Of a stretch of DNA of 12,967 nucleotides, positions 1-10,272 are shown in pieces. Each line of letters starts with the position of its first letter. Positions within the stretch are counted from its first letter, which is position 1. The notes beneath the pieces are model-generated. The model worked only from the letters and a program-made list of their open reading frames with translations. It made no database searches and was not told where the DNA came from. A program made the translations under genes and the position numbers. The DNA comes from Planoprotostelium fungivorum (taxonomy: Eukaryota > Evosea > Variosea > Cavosteliida > Cavosteliaceae). Location of the stretch: contig MDYQ01000400.1 in the NCBI GenBank assembly GCA_003024175.1, forward strand, positions 1 through 12,967. The letters run 5' to 3'.

Positions 1-931
1 ACGGCACTGCTGTCGACTGGTGGAGTTTGGGAACTCTCATCTACGAGATGTTGACGGGACTGGTAAGATTATCATCATCACATCATCACATCATCACATC
101 ATCACATCATCACATCATCACATCACCACCTTCCGTGCACGTCACACTCGTTCGAATTTTCGGCTGTGTGAGATTGCTGATAGACAGACAGCCACCATTC
201 TACAGTCAGAACATCAACTACATGTATCAGAAGATCATGCAGGGAGAGCTCAGATTCCCTTCTTTCATCTCAAACGAAGCACAGATCCTCTTAGAAGGGG
301 TGAGTCTCAATTCCGTCCCAATCATCGAGAAATAAATCGAATTAAATCCTTCCAGCTCCTGACTCGCGACGTCGACAAGCGATTGGGATCAGGTGAGACG
401 TCGTCCATCTACAACGACTGATCTATTTATAGGTCCCAACGGTGGAGATGATGTCAAGAAGAGTGCCTTCTTCTCTGGCTTAGACTGGGCCGCCCTGGAG
501 CGTAAAGAGATCGAACCACCATTCAAGCCAAAGGTGAAGGATGTAATGGATTACTCGCAGATCGACACGTGCTTCACTCAGGACAAGGTGAGAGGCCGGA
601 GTGGCGGGTTGTAGATTGAATGGATCGTAGCAACTCGAATCGGCCCCCAACGAGAGCGCGATGGGAGCGGCAGGAAAGGACGTCAACTTTGATGGTTTCA
701 CTTTCGTCTCTGACAGTGCCATGGGTGTATGATTTATCTCATAAATGATTGATATTCTACGTGGTGTGAATCAAGCTTGTCTTGTCATCTTGTGATCGAT
801 GCGACTCACGAGTTGATCGAGACACGAACAAGGACGACATCATCAAGAACCTGATGGAGGGACAAGATGCCCTCGAAGACATGGTCAGACAGCTGCAAGG
901 GCGTGTGCTCGAGTTGGAGAACAGAGGATGA
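1..931 (+). CDS. AGC-family protein kinase, S6K/Akt-like, 3' part (5' end outside window)
   Basis: Six exons: 1-62, 192-299, 356-392, 433-587, 631-724 and 813-931. Introns are 129, 56, 40, 43 and 88 nt, all GT..AG with consistent phases; the frame starts at base 3. The visible protein is the C-lobe and tail of a serine/threonine kinase: [17 protein letters not shown] (subdomain IX), PPFYSQN, the AGC signature DKRLGSGPNGGDDVKKSAFF, then EPPFKPKV and the hydrophobic motif NFDGFTFV, whose Thr is the usual TORC2/TORC1-type phosphosite. This layout fits S6K/Akt/SGK kinases; I cannot separate the subfamilies. The N-lobe and catalytic loop lie upstream of base 1. Oddity: after the hydrophobic motif the last exon adds about 40 residues with leucines at exact seven-residue spacing (LMEGQDA, LEDMVRQ, LQGRVLE, LEN), a predicted coiled coil. 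If the 725-812 intron is retained, translation stops at 730-732 right after the hydrophobic motif. A further downstream exon at 1065-1150 is possible (see 932-1688). Confidence 0.88.
74..121 (+). repeat. Octamer microsatellite (atcatcac)x6 inside the first intron of the AGC kinase
   Basis: Six perfect tandem copies of atcatcac, preceded by atc and followed by a degenerate atcacc. The array lies wholly within the intron 63-191. On the sense strand it contains neither AG nor GT, so it adds no competing splice sites. Confidence 0.9.
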
Positions 932-1213
932 TGATGTGACGACGGATGATGTGGATACTACGTGTGATGACAATGAAAGAGAATGTAATGTCGTCTTCCT
1001 TCTTTGTTTCATACTTGGAACTTGCATCGTGTCGAGTGATGTCTCATGCTTGTTTCTCTCGAAGGTATCTCGACCCCAAAGACATTCGACATCACTGGGG
1101 GCACTGCGAAGGAGGAAGCGATGAGTGTGTCACACTCCAGGATCAACTAATATTGTATTTAGAATGTGTGTCAGGTGGTGGTGATGTCAGACTCCACGGT
1201 GATGACGGAGGAA

Positions 1214-1223
1214 AATAAATAAA
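1214..1223 (+). terminator. Overlapping AATAAA poly(A) signals of the AGC kinase gene
   Basis: Two overlapping copies of AATAAA, at 1214-1219 and 1218-1223, lie downstream of every candidate stop of the AGC kinase (931 or 1150) and upstream of the next gene. This is the expected place for 3' end processing. Confidence 0.5.
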
Positions 1224-1259
1224 TCAATGTATTTTTGGGCGTCTACAATGCATCTGTTT

Positions 1260-1517
1260 TCACTCGAATGGCCTTCCATGATCTTCAGATGACACCTTCT
1301 CAAAGAGGATACTCTCTACTATCGATAAATATGGAGGATTGACGTTGTCTAAACACTTTTGGGATTTATTGAACAAAAGCCAAAGAGGGACAAATTTCAG
1401 CTCACATGGAAGACGGACGAGGCCTTCTATAAACTGCACTACTATCGTCCGTTTCAGTTCCTTTCTCTTCTCTGTGTAACGATCTGTAGTCTCGATAGAG
1501 GCTTCCTCGAGCCTCAT
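1260..1517 (-). CDS. Hypothetical 85-residue open frame, doubtful
   Basis: An uninterrupted ATG-initiated frame on the minus strand begins MRLEEASIETTDRYTEKRK, followed by a hydrophobic stretch (FVPLWLLF), and ends ...SSEDHGRPFE. I recognise no family. An in-frame stop lies just upstream of the ATG. Against it: the plus strand of the same DNA also has long open frames with protein-like composition (such as KRDKFQLTWKTDEAFYKL), and the obvious intron in the minus frame (GT at 1405, AG ending at 1356) would break the frame. It may be a real small gene, a missed exon of a plus-strand gene, or chance. Confidence 0.2.
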   Translation of the reverse strand: MRLEEASIETTDRYTEKRKELKRTIVVQFIEGLVRLPCELKFVPLWLLFNKSQKCLDNVNPPYLSIVESILFEKVSSEDHGRPFE

Positions 1518-1688
1518 GCTCCTCGTGAGCTACTTCTATACATAGCCGTACTCGTTCACCCGAGGACCTCTTGACACGGTAGATTTACCGTAAAGTCTGT
1601 GTAAATTTAGTGAAACAGCCTCGAAAAAGCCTGGAAGAAAGAAAACGGTTGAGCTTCATTTTGCAAGAAACACCACAACAGCAACAAC

Positions 1689-4600
1689 ATGACGATTCAA
1701 AAGCTCGCCGTATATGCTCTCTACTACTACGTCTATATGACGGTTTATATCCTCGAGTGGATTGGCGTACCTCAGTGGCTCGGCCTGAGGAGACCTGAAG
1801 AGGCGATCGTGTGCATTCAAGGCACGACCTCTACAGAACTCTTCGCTCAGACCTCCAAGGAAGTCGTGGAGGCCACATCCACTTCCTCTATCGATCACGT
1901 AGAGGACGATCTCACAATGATGGCAGATCACACTCTCAACGGACTCTCTCAGGACGTTCGCCAGGTTAGAACGATAACGACATGTACTTTGACTCACTTG
2001 ATCATACAGGAGGAAGCATGCCCGGCATCCCCCAACGACATACAGAATGTCGAAGAACATACGGTTCGTATCGCTCTCTCCTCCCTCGTCCGTCTCACTA
2101 TGACACAGGTACCTTCCATCGAGGGCGCCCTTCGCCTCCAAGAGGAACTATCGATGGCATTAGCCAGGAGCAGAGAGCTCGAACACAAGTTGCATCAGGC
2201 CTTCGGTCTCTACCTGAAGGAGAAGAGGGCTCATGCTCACACGTCTCTTTTGCTCTCCGACACACAAGGCAAGCTCGATGACCTCTGTAGATATGTGAGC
2301 AAGATGCCCCCCCGGACGTAATGCTGAACAATGTACAGATCGAAGGTCTCTCCTCTCAGACTACCCAGGCCCCTCTTCCGGTAGAAATCACCTCTGCTGA
2401 TGCCACCGAAGAGTGTTTAGAGCCCCAGGAGAAGGTACCCACCTCCACCGCCTTCTCATCTTCTAATGCAACCCACAGTTCGACAGGTGCGAGGCCGATG
2501 CCGCATGTTCCTCTCCTCAGGAAGAGCCGAAAAGTCAGAGCCAAACAAGTGACGAGAGAGATGTCACAGCCGAGGTAAGACGTCACACGGCTACAACCCG
2601 AGCTCATGTTCCGCATCAGGAACCATCGCATCAAGAAGAGGCGGAGACAACCACATCAGACTACAGCACCGACGACCAGGAGGTTCTCGCCTCTACAACC
2701 GACGCCGATACCGACACCGACATAGACACGTGCAATGCGGAAGCAGCTACGGTCTTGAAGAACGAGCCCGAGGAGGACATACAAGGAAAAGAGGAGGAGA
2801 CAGTCGGAGAGGTAAACCACATCGACTCAAACATATTCTCATCGTGCGTAACAGGAACAGCCGCACGAGGCAGATACAGAGGCTATCGAAGGCCCTACCG
2901 AAGGCCCACAAGAAGTTGTGCCTCCCTCTTCATCCAACAGCGACAGCTGCGAAGCGGCAACATCAACACCCAACTTGGTAGAATCAAAAGAGGTAAATCA
3001 TCACATCGATTGGGACCGGATCTCATTCGTGACAGGAACCATCTCAAGAGGGGGAAGCAGAGAAGATAATAGTGCACCGGAAATGCATCCGGGTCAAAAG
3101 ATCCGAGCTCAATGAGCTCATAGACTTGTTCCAGTGTCTGACACTCCACGAGAAAGAGGTAACACATCGCATCTCACCATCACAAAGATCCCATCCACCG
3201 TCTTCTCACTCCTCCGACAGAATCCCATCTCATCCGAAGATGAAGAGCCCGTCACCTCTGCAGACGTAGAGGCAAATGCGGAGGTCGAAGCAAAGTCCGA
3301 GGCTCAGAACTTCAGCGAAGAAGAAGACCCCCACGGCTCCCCCGACGAGGTCTTCCCTTTCATCACCTCCCATCATCTCACACCTCTACAGACCATCGCT
3401 TTCCATCATCCCGCCGACGATCTCTACCACTCGAAGGACTTTGACATCCATCAGATGAGGACAAAGAGGATCCGCTATCGCTTCCTATCGAACGGCCGCT
3501 ATCAACTCGCGTTGCGTGACAAGGTGGTCGCCTNGATCTCTACCACTCGAAGGACTTTGACATCCATCAGATGAGGACAAAGAGGATCCGCTGTCGCTAC
3601 CTATCGAACGGCCGCTATCAACTCGCGTTGCGCGACAAGGTGGTCGCCTACATCGAAAAGGTTCTGGGTCTGTGGACCATCCGAATCCCAAAGTGAGTTG
3701 TCATGCAGAAGTCACAACTGAAGCGACACAGGGGAGAGCTAACGTTCGGCGTCCTGTGTGAAGGAGAGGAACTCAAGAGGGATGTCTTGATCAGCCACGC
3801 CGTCTACACGGTCACCCACCACGATCAAGAAGGTGATGTGTCCCATCGCGATGATGATGACGAGACTGAGAAAAAATAGTGGACAGAATCGAGATCGGAA
3901 GAGTCGAATGGACGGAGGCTATTGGCTGTACCTTCAGGAAGATATTGGGACAGGGCGGCTGTGGTCTCATCGTCGAGGGAAGATCAATATTCAGCAATTA
4001 CGCCATCAAATTGGAGAGATCAGAGTGCACCGAGAGGTAACCATCTTACTCTTCGTCCGAAAAGATGACTTTTTATCTATTTTATTTTGTTTTATTCTCT
4101 CGGACTGAAAGGGACAGGAGTTCCAGTGAAGCGGACATTGCTCTGAAGATGTCTTCAGGACCAGAGACCCAGCCCTATGTCATCCATACGGAACGTGTCA
4201 TCCCTGTGAGAGACGTCACACAGCCAGGAGATGACATCATCATCTCTGTGATGGAGAGGTACGTCATCATCATCTACATCATCTTTGTCATCACATCATA
4301 GATTGACACTCTTTAGAGCCCATCATGACCTTTACGGCTATATCCGAGCCGTTCCCTCCACGCTCGACAATTACAAAGTGATGGAGAAGCTGGCCACGGG
4401 CGTCCAAGCCATCCACACAGCTGGGGTTTTGCACTTGAATCTGAAGGTGAGGAGACGCAGCAACATCATGATGATGATCATCATCATCACCATCATCATC
4501 ATCACCATCATCATGACTCACACAACACAGCCGGCGAACATCCTGATGGTGGGAAAGGATCCGAAGATTGCAGACTGGGGACTGTCGAAATGGATCGAAG

Positions 4601-5078
4601 AGACCTGGACCCTCCACGGCTCAGGCACACCCGGCTACGCTGCACCTGAAGTTCTGTTGGGAGCCGAACCGAATACTTCCTCTGACATCTTCTCCCTCGG
4701 TCGTATCTTTTACGAGATGATCACCGGACGTGAGATGATGATGACGATGATGAACGTAGAGACTGAAGACAAACAGGTCAAATGGCCCACGTGCCTGTGC
4801 CAAGCAAGAAGGAAGAATTCTTCGAATATGAGAAGTCGTACAACAAGACGCTGAATGATGAGTTGCAGTGGATCGACTGCTCTACACTGAGACGCCTCTT
4901 GTTCACGTGAGTCATAGAGAAGGGAAGAGAGAGTGACCGTGTTAGGATGATGACGCGTGATGTCGAGGAGCGAACGACCACCGAGGGAGTCCTCTTCGAA
5001 CTGGCCCTGTTGACAAGACCCAAATCTCCAGTACAGAAGAGGAAGTTCAAGGCCAGGAGATCGAGCAGACAGCTATAA
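1689..5078 (+). CDS. Putative membrane-anchored protein with acidic linker and C-terminal pseudokinase-like domain
   Basis: Seventeen exons: 1689-1964, 2010-2063, 2109-2294, 2339-2434, 2479-2574, 2620-2811, 2855-2992, 3036-3158, 3221-3349, 3392-3692 (interrupted by the N seam), 3732-3832, 3880-4036, 4112-4258, 4317-4446, 4531-4729, 4777-4906 and 4946-5078. With the duplication collapsed this gives about 823 residues. Residues 7-25 are hydrophobic and aromatic (YALYYYVYMTVYILEW), a likely membrane or signal-anchor segment. A helical segment (about 112-172) follows, then Glu/Ser/Thr-rich low-complexity sequence to about 430, then a globular region I do not recognise. The kinase domain starts near 545: Gly loop LGQGGCG, Lys569 in YAIKLE, possible helix-C Glu584, catalytic loop HLNLKPAN (HRD changed to HLN, Asn668), DWG instead of DFG (Asp685), GTPGYAAPE, DIFSLGRIFYEM, and a C-lobe helix MMTRDVEERTTTEG. 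The catalytic Asp is missing, so activity is doubtful. First-exon introns 1965-2009 and 2064-2108 are in-frame 45-mers and could be retained. Kinase subfamily unknown. Confidence 0.78.
3419..3649 (+). repeat. 115-nt duplication around a single N: assembly seam in an exon
   Basis: Bases 3419-3533 and 3535-3649 are the same 115 nt with three mismatches, separated only by the N at 3534. As written, the exon 3392-3692 is out of phase with the next one. With one copy removed it encodes LYHSKDFDIHQ...LALRDKVVAYIEK, then KVLGLWTIRIPK, and ends in phase 2, exactly what the exon at 3732 needs. This points to two contig ends that overlap but were not merged, with the mismatches being allelic or sequencing differences. 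Confidence 0.9.
4463..4514 (+). repeat. CAT/ATG-rich simple repeat in a pseudokinase-gene intron
   Basis: Tracts of catcatgatgatgatcatca and catcatcatcaccatcatca type fill most of the intron 4447-4530, which splits the catalytic-loop codons ...NLK from PANIL. On the minus strand this reads as a run of Asp/His codons, which is not a real protein. Confidence 0.85.
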
Positions 5079-5083
5079 AACAG

Positions 5084-5089
5084 AATAAA
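5084..5089 (+). terminator. AATAAA poly(A) signal of the pseudokinase gene
   Basis: AATAAA lies 6 nt after the TAA stop of the 1689-5078 gene. The following 150 nt up to the convergent PKA gene hold no other recognisable feature. Confidence 0.6.
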
Positions 5090-5239
5090 ACAATTACCAT
5101 TGTACATCTGTTCACAAGCATCGTATGAGAGGAAAGAGAAGAGTTGGAGCGATCGTTGTATTTGTCAAAATAGTAACGCTCGACTTTGATCCGAAATAGG
5201 AATCATCTTTACTTCATTTCAGGTATCGTGCATTATTAA

Positions 5240-7567
<2,328 letters not shown>

Positions 7568-7617
7568 TCGTCTCGTAGATAATTTAATTATTACCTTCAC
7601 TACTTCTAGACCGGAGA
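7568..7617. promoter_or_regulatory. 50-bp shared upstream region between PKA-C and the 7618 gene
   Basis: The start codons of PKA-C (7567, minus) and the plus-strand gene (7618) are 50 bp apart. The centre is AT-rich (gataatttaattatta). If both starts are right, this short stretch holds both 5' ends, or the promoters overlap the neighbouring coding sequence. No TATA box or known operator is identified. Confidence 0.35.
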
Positions 7618-8254
7618 ATGCCCGGAGACACTCCGGATTTTCTATGGAAAGTCAAAAATCCTCACCAAATACGTACAGAAACATCTTTTGTACGCAATCA
7701 AGATCAGGGATGGGCAAAGCGATGAATGACTTTTGCTCGAAAATCGAGTGGATGAGGTCATTCAAACCGATTTCACATCCCAGGAATGGAATATTTTGCT
7801 CGCTCTGTTATTGCCTTGGTTGTGTTCGCGCTATTGTGCGGCACAAGCGATTATTTACCTTTTCTAAAAAGCGCGTTAAGAAGACGAGTATCCATGGTGA
7901 TTGTGCGTTATTGTACCGCATGCTAAAGAAAGGTAAATATTCGCATGGGCCGCACAATATAAGCGGTTAGTTTTGATTTAATCTTAGGATAGCTCCCATC
8001 CATTTTTAACGAGGATGCCAACTGGCAAGGCAGTAAAGACGAAAGCTGCCTTTCGGTGACATCACAGAAATCCGACCTTAAACCGAGCCAACATCTCGCA
8101 CTTACATCCGACTCATCTCATTCAGAGTCAACCAATGGATCCGCTTCTCGGAAGAGAGTAGAAAGGGAGATGTGATATCACCTATTTCTTTACTCATCAC
8201 AGGTCGAACGATCTCTCTTTCCAAACACAAACGACCTTCGATGAATTCGCGTGA
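7618..8254 (+). CDS. Small unrecognised, probably disordered protein (about 100 residues)
   Basis: Proposed exons 7618-7689, 7993-8171 and 8203-8254, with introns of 303 and 31 nt and phases 0 and 2 consistent. The protein starts MPGDTPDFLWKVKNPHQI, continues as a Ser/Asp/Gln-rich segment (SIFNEDANWQGSKDE, SDSSHSESTNGSASRKRVE) and ends QTQTTFDEFA at a TGA. The frame of the second exon is well supported by composition. The link to the first exon rests on a GTACGC donor and a TAG acceptor and is less sure. No domain, signal peptide or membrane segment is visible; the RKR cluster could be a nuclear localisation signal. AATAAA follows at 8301. Confidence 0.5.
7707..7781. repeat. Nested inverted repeat in the long intron
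   Basis: Symmetric pairs nest around one centre: gggatg (7707-7712) with catccc (7776-7781), aatgac (7725-7730) with gtcatt (7757-7762), and ctcga (7736-7740) with tcgag (7744-7748) across aaa. The stem is interrupted by internal loops. The outer sequence cagggatgggcaaa resembles terminal repeats of some hAT-type transposons, but no matching far end or target duplication was found. Confidence 0.4.
7832..7959. repeat. Foldback element: about 32-nt imperfect inverted repeats with a roughly 64-nt loop
   Basis: The left arm starts tattgtgcggc at 7832 and runs on through gcgattatttacctttt to about 7863. The reverse complement of 7959 down to about 7928 reads tattgtgcggc, then gcgaatatttacctttc. 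About 29 of 33 positions agree, including the outer 11. The element lies inside the intron 7690-7992. It could be a miniature transposon, a structured intronic RNA or a cruciform-prone site. Confidence 0.65.
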
Positions 8255-8300
8255 GTGTCCAAACGATCAGATGTCAGATCTGGTGGTGCTGAATAGGAGA

Positions 8301-8306
8301 AATAAA
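8301..8306 (+). terminator. AATAAA poly(A) signal of the 7618-8254 gene
   Basis: AATAAA lies 47 nt after the proposed TGA stop and before the end of the convergent gene at 8342. Its position supports the stop at 8252-8254. Confidence 0.5.
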
Positions 8307-8341
8307 ACCAAACAGAGGAGTCTCATACGAATGAGATGTGT

Positions 8342-8892
8342 TCATTCATTGACCATTGTTGTGGTCTGATGTGACGTTCTCTCACGAGGAGAAGCAGAGA
8401 GGAGCCGGGCTGCAAAAATGCAGGTTTGGATGAATTGGATGGATGACAATCCCTCGTGGACGAATACGAGTCCCGAGATCTCATTCAATTGCCCATCTCT
8501 GATCAAGATTCACGAAAGCAGCACTCCACAATCGCACGATGATCACACATCTCATCAGGGAAGATAAAAATTGGTTTGTAATCTCTGTTGTTCAGTCGTG
8601 ATGTCCTTGCGGCACATCTTGAGTCCACAGAGCGACCGTTCTGCTCGAATTTCCCATCGGCAGCCCGGTATTGAATGGCAAGGTCGTTGTACATATCTTG
8701 ATATTGTTGCGAATTAGGATCCACCCTTAGAGCAGAAAGGAGGCCATTTTCGAGAAGACGGTTAACGAGAGCGTCAGTCTGGCCAAGCATTGACTCTGAC
8801 GCCGCGGCGCAACTGTTGAGGCGCTGTTCAGCAGATACGAGAAGAGCACCCTCGTTTTGTGCTAGAAGCCAGAAAGTCTGAAGTGTTTTCAT
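8342..8892 (-). CDS. Unrecognised protein of about 166 residues
   Basis: Two exons, 8892-8549 and 8498-8342, with a 50-nt intron (gtgtga...gatcag). The protein starts MKTLQTFWLLAQNEGALLVS, is predicted mostly helical in its first 90 residues (ESMLGQTDALVNRLLENG, QQYQDMYNDLAIQYRAAD), and has a more hydrophobic second half across the splice (YKPIFIFPDE, LNEISGLVFVHEGLSS, IQFIQTCIFAARLL) ending TTTMVNE. Without splicing the frame stops at 8503, giving 129 residues. The long open second exon favours splicing. LNEISGLVFVH faintly recalls the end of MYG1-type proteins, but the rest does not fit and I do not claim it. No other family is recognised. Confidence 0.55.
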
Positions 8893-8975
8893 TGTCTGGA
8901 CCACACACAGGAACCAAATTCGCCAGCGGGTTCGTCTTCTTTATGAGACTTTTCACGTTGACTAAATATATCTAG

Positions 8976-9446
8976 AGCCGATGATAAAGAGCCCAACGAA
9001 CCAGTTATTGACTCGAGCAGGTGATTCCCATCTCTCGATCATACCGATTTAACCTTCTATAGCGATGACGAGGACCCCAAGTTCGTTACCGAAGATCGAA
9101 TCGCCGATATCATCCAGGCTCTGGTTGGTCATCCCGCAGAAAAAATTGGCTCCCAGATGGCTGACGCGAGCGAGAGAGATGTGAGTATAATTAACACACT
9201 TACATTTTTAGATAATCGAACTTGGACTAAAGACCGATGCCGCCATCCTCGCTCACCTCAACACGATTGTGGAAAGTCTGAAAGAATATGTAAATTTAAT
9301 TGTTTAATAATACAGTAGGTCAGTATGAGGAGACAGATGAGAAAGGACGATCCGCGACTGTTGGTCCTAGCGGCAGCTCAAGCGAAATGGCCTGGCATTT
9401 CAATAAACTCTTAGAAACTGTACATTTAGTCTATCAATTGACTTAA
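8976..9446 (+). CDS. Unrecognised small acidic/helical protein, 5' end unresolved
   Basis: Exons 8976-9020, 9063-9180, 9212-9289 and 9324-9446, with introns of 42, 31 and 34 nt and consistent phases. The readable protein is ADDKEPNEPVIDSSSDDEDP, then FVTEDRIADIIQALVGHP, MADASERDIIELGL, LAHLNTIVESLKEY, YEETDEKGRS and SSSEMAWHFNKLLETVHLVY, ending at TAA. The first exon has no ATG; it may continue upstream through a 46-nt intron (8930-8975) into an exon ending at 8929, which would overlap the start of the opposite gene, or translation may begin at the Met of MADASERD in exon 9063-9180. An alternative 3' acceptor at 9318 would give a different tail. Family unknown; it looks like a small regulatory or scaffold protein, but no function is assigned. 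Confidence 0.5.
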
Positions 9447-9500
9447 ATTGTTGATTTTGAACTTGTCTATAACTCTCGTGAGATGAAAATATTTTAAACC

Positions 9501-10229
9501 TCAATTGTTTATCCCAGCCAGCGGAATTCTGTGATCCACTTTGAATGGGTCTTCGAACCCTTCTCTACTAATCATGCAGACGTGATCTACTGTGAATTCT
9601 ATGGTGTCCCACGTGGCCTCGAAGGGTTGCGTCCACTGGTCGACGGTGGCCTGATATTACGTGAGTTACGTACGTAACCTACGCTCGTTACGTACCGATT
9701 GGCACTGCCCGACGGTGAGATGTGGGTGGAAGCCCCCTCTCTTGGATAGATCGTCACAGATGGGAAATGCATTTTGAAGTCTTCGTTGCAGTTGGATCAT
9801 CTCATCACCCTGTCGAGATGATGAGCGACAGAGACGAGATGCATTCTGTGAACGTCTCACTTGACATTGAGGGTCAAGCCAGACGGTGGCGACGCCTTTT
9901 CCTTGCTTGAAGTGATTGAAACGCCGCAGGGTGACCTTGAAGGGTTGAACATCTTTGAGAGCTTCTGTGGCCACGACAGATGCCTCTGCAAATTTCGTGT
10001 TGGGGAGGAAGGGATACAGACTATAATCCATCAGGCATCCGATCATTATCACTCGAACATCTCACAGATTGACATGAGGTGGCCATCGCTGATATGCCTT
10101 ATCGTGATTCTTTCTGATGTCTTGTATCTGTTGCCAGACTGACTCGGGCGGAATGACACAGACTGCACTCTTGACCACCTTATCTGTGGGTGTAGAGGAT
10201 GTGTTGTTGTTTCTCTGTGGTCGAGACAT
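9501..10229 (-). CDS. 2H phosphoesterase superfamily protein (LigT / 2'-5' RNA ligase-like)
   Basis: Four exons: 10229-10066, 10020-9861, 9809-9696 and 9650-9501, with introns of 45, 51 and 45 nt, giving 195 residues. The family has two His-containing motifs that form a phosphoesterase centre acting on cyclic phosphodiester or 2'-5' linked RNA or nucleotides. Here motif 1 is RWPPHVNLLYPFLP (His52) and motif 2 is GGFHPHLTVGQC (His138, Thr140). Motif 1 is HxN rather than the usual HxT/S. The typical C-terminal strand IEFTVDHVCMISREG follows. The length fits stand-alone family members. I chose MSRPQ (10229) as the start; in-frame ATGs upstream would add up to about 16 residues. The substrate cannot be told from sequence. 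The 51-nt intron is frame-neutral and could be retained. Confidence 0.85.
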
Positions 10230-10272
10230 ATTTCTTGTGTGTGATGTGGTTAGACCCCTGCGCATCTGTGTG

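Larger units (their letters stand above)
932..1688 (+). other. Inter-gene stretch: kinase 3' region, poly(A) signals, unresolved open frames
   Basis: From 932 to about 1000 there is gatgat/gatgtg simple sequence. At 1065-1150 an open segment after the acceptor-like ctctcgaag has coding-like composition (ISTPKTFDITGG, then KEEAMSVSHSRIN and TAA). It is in phase with the preceding kinase exon if an intron starts at 927 (GA..AG, non-canonical) or at 903 (GT..AG, which would remove the end of the zipper). Tandem AATAAA signals at 1214-1223 suit the end of the kinase transcript. From 1240 to 1600 there are overlapping open frames on both strands and I could not assemble a convincing model. 1600-1688 probably holds the promoter and 5' UTR of the next gene. 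Confidence 0.5.

Noticed and set aside
74-121. Regular octamer array considered as a CRISPR-like repeat
   Set aside because: The unit is 8 nt with no spacers, lies within a spliced intron of a eukaryotic gene, and is a simple microsatellite.
3350-3391. Reading the 42-nt segment as exon rather than intron
   Set aside because: It is frame-neutral and could be retained, but its pyrimidine- and CATCA-rich composition and ctctacag end match the other introns.
4291-4617. Minus-strand open frame of about 108 residues antisense to the kinase domain
   Set aside because: The plus strand carries clear kinase motifs; the antisense frame includes Asp/His runs from the CAT repeat.
8418-8567. Plus-strand frame beginning MQVWMNWMDDNPSW
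   Set aside because: It looks protein-like but is antisense to the spliced minus-strand gene, which is longer; it has no good continuation.
8342-8892. Similarity to MYG1/UPF0160 C-terminus from the LNEISGLVFVH segment
   Set aside because: Only a few residues agree; the conserved catalytic and flanking motifs of that family are absent.
9722-10142. Plus-strand open frames across the 2H phosphoesterase gene
   Set aside because: They are shadows of the minus-strand exons, which contain both family motifs.
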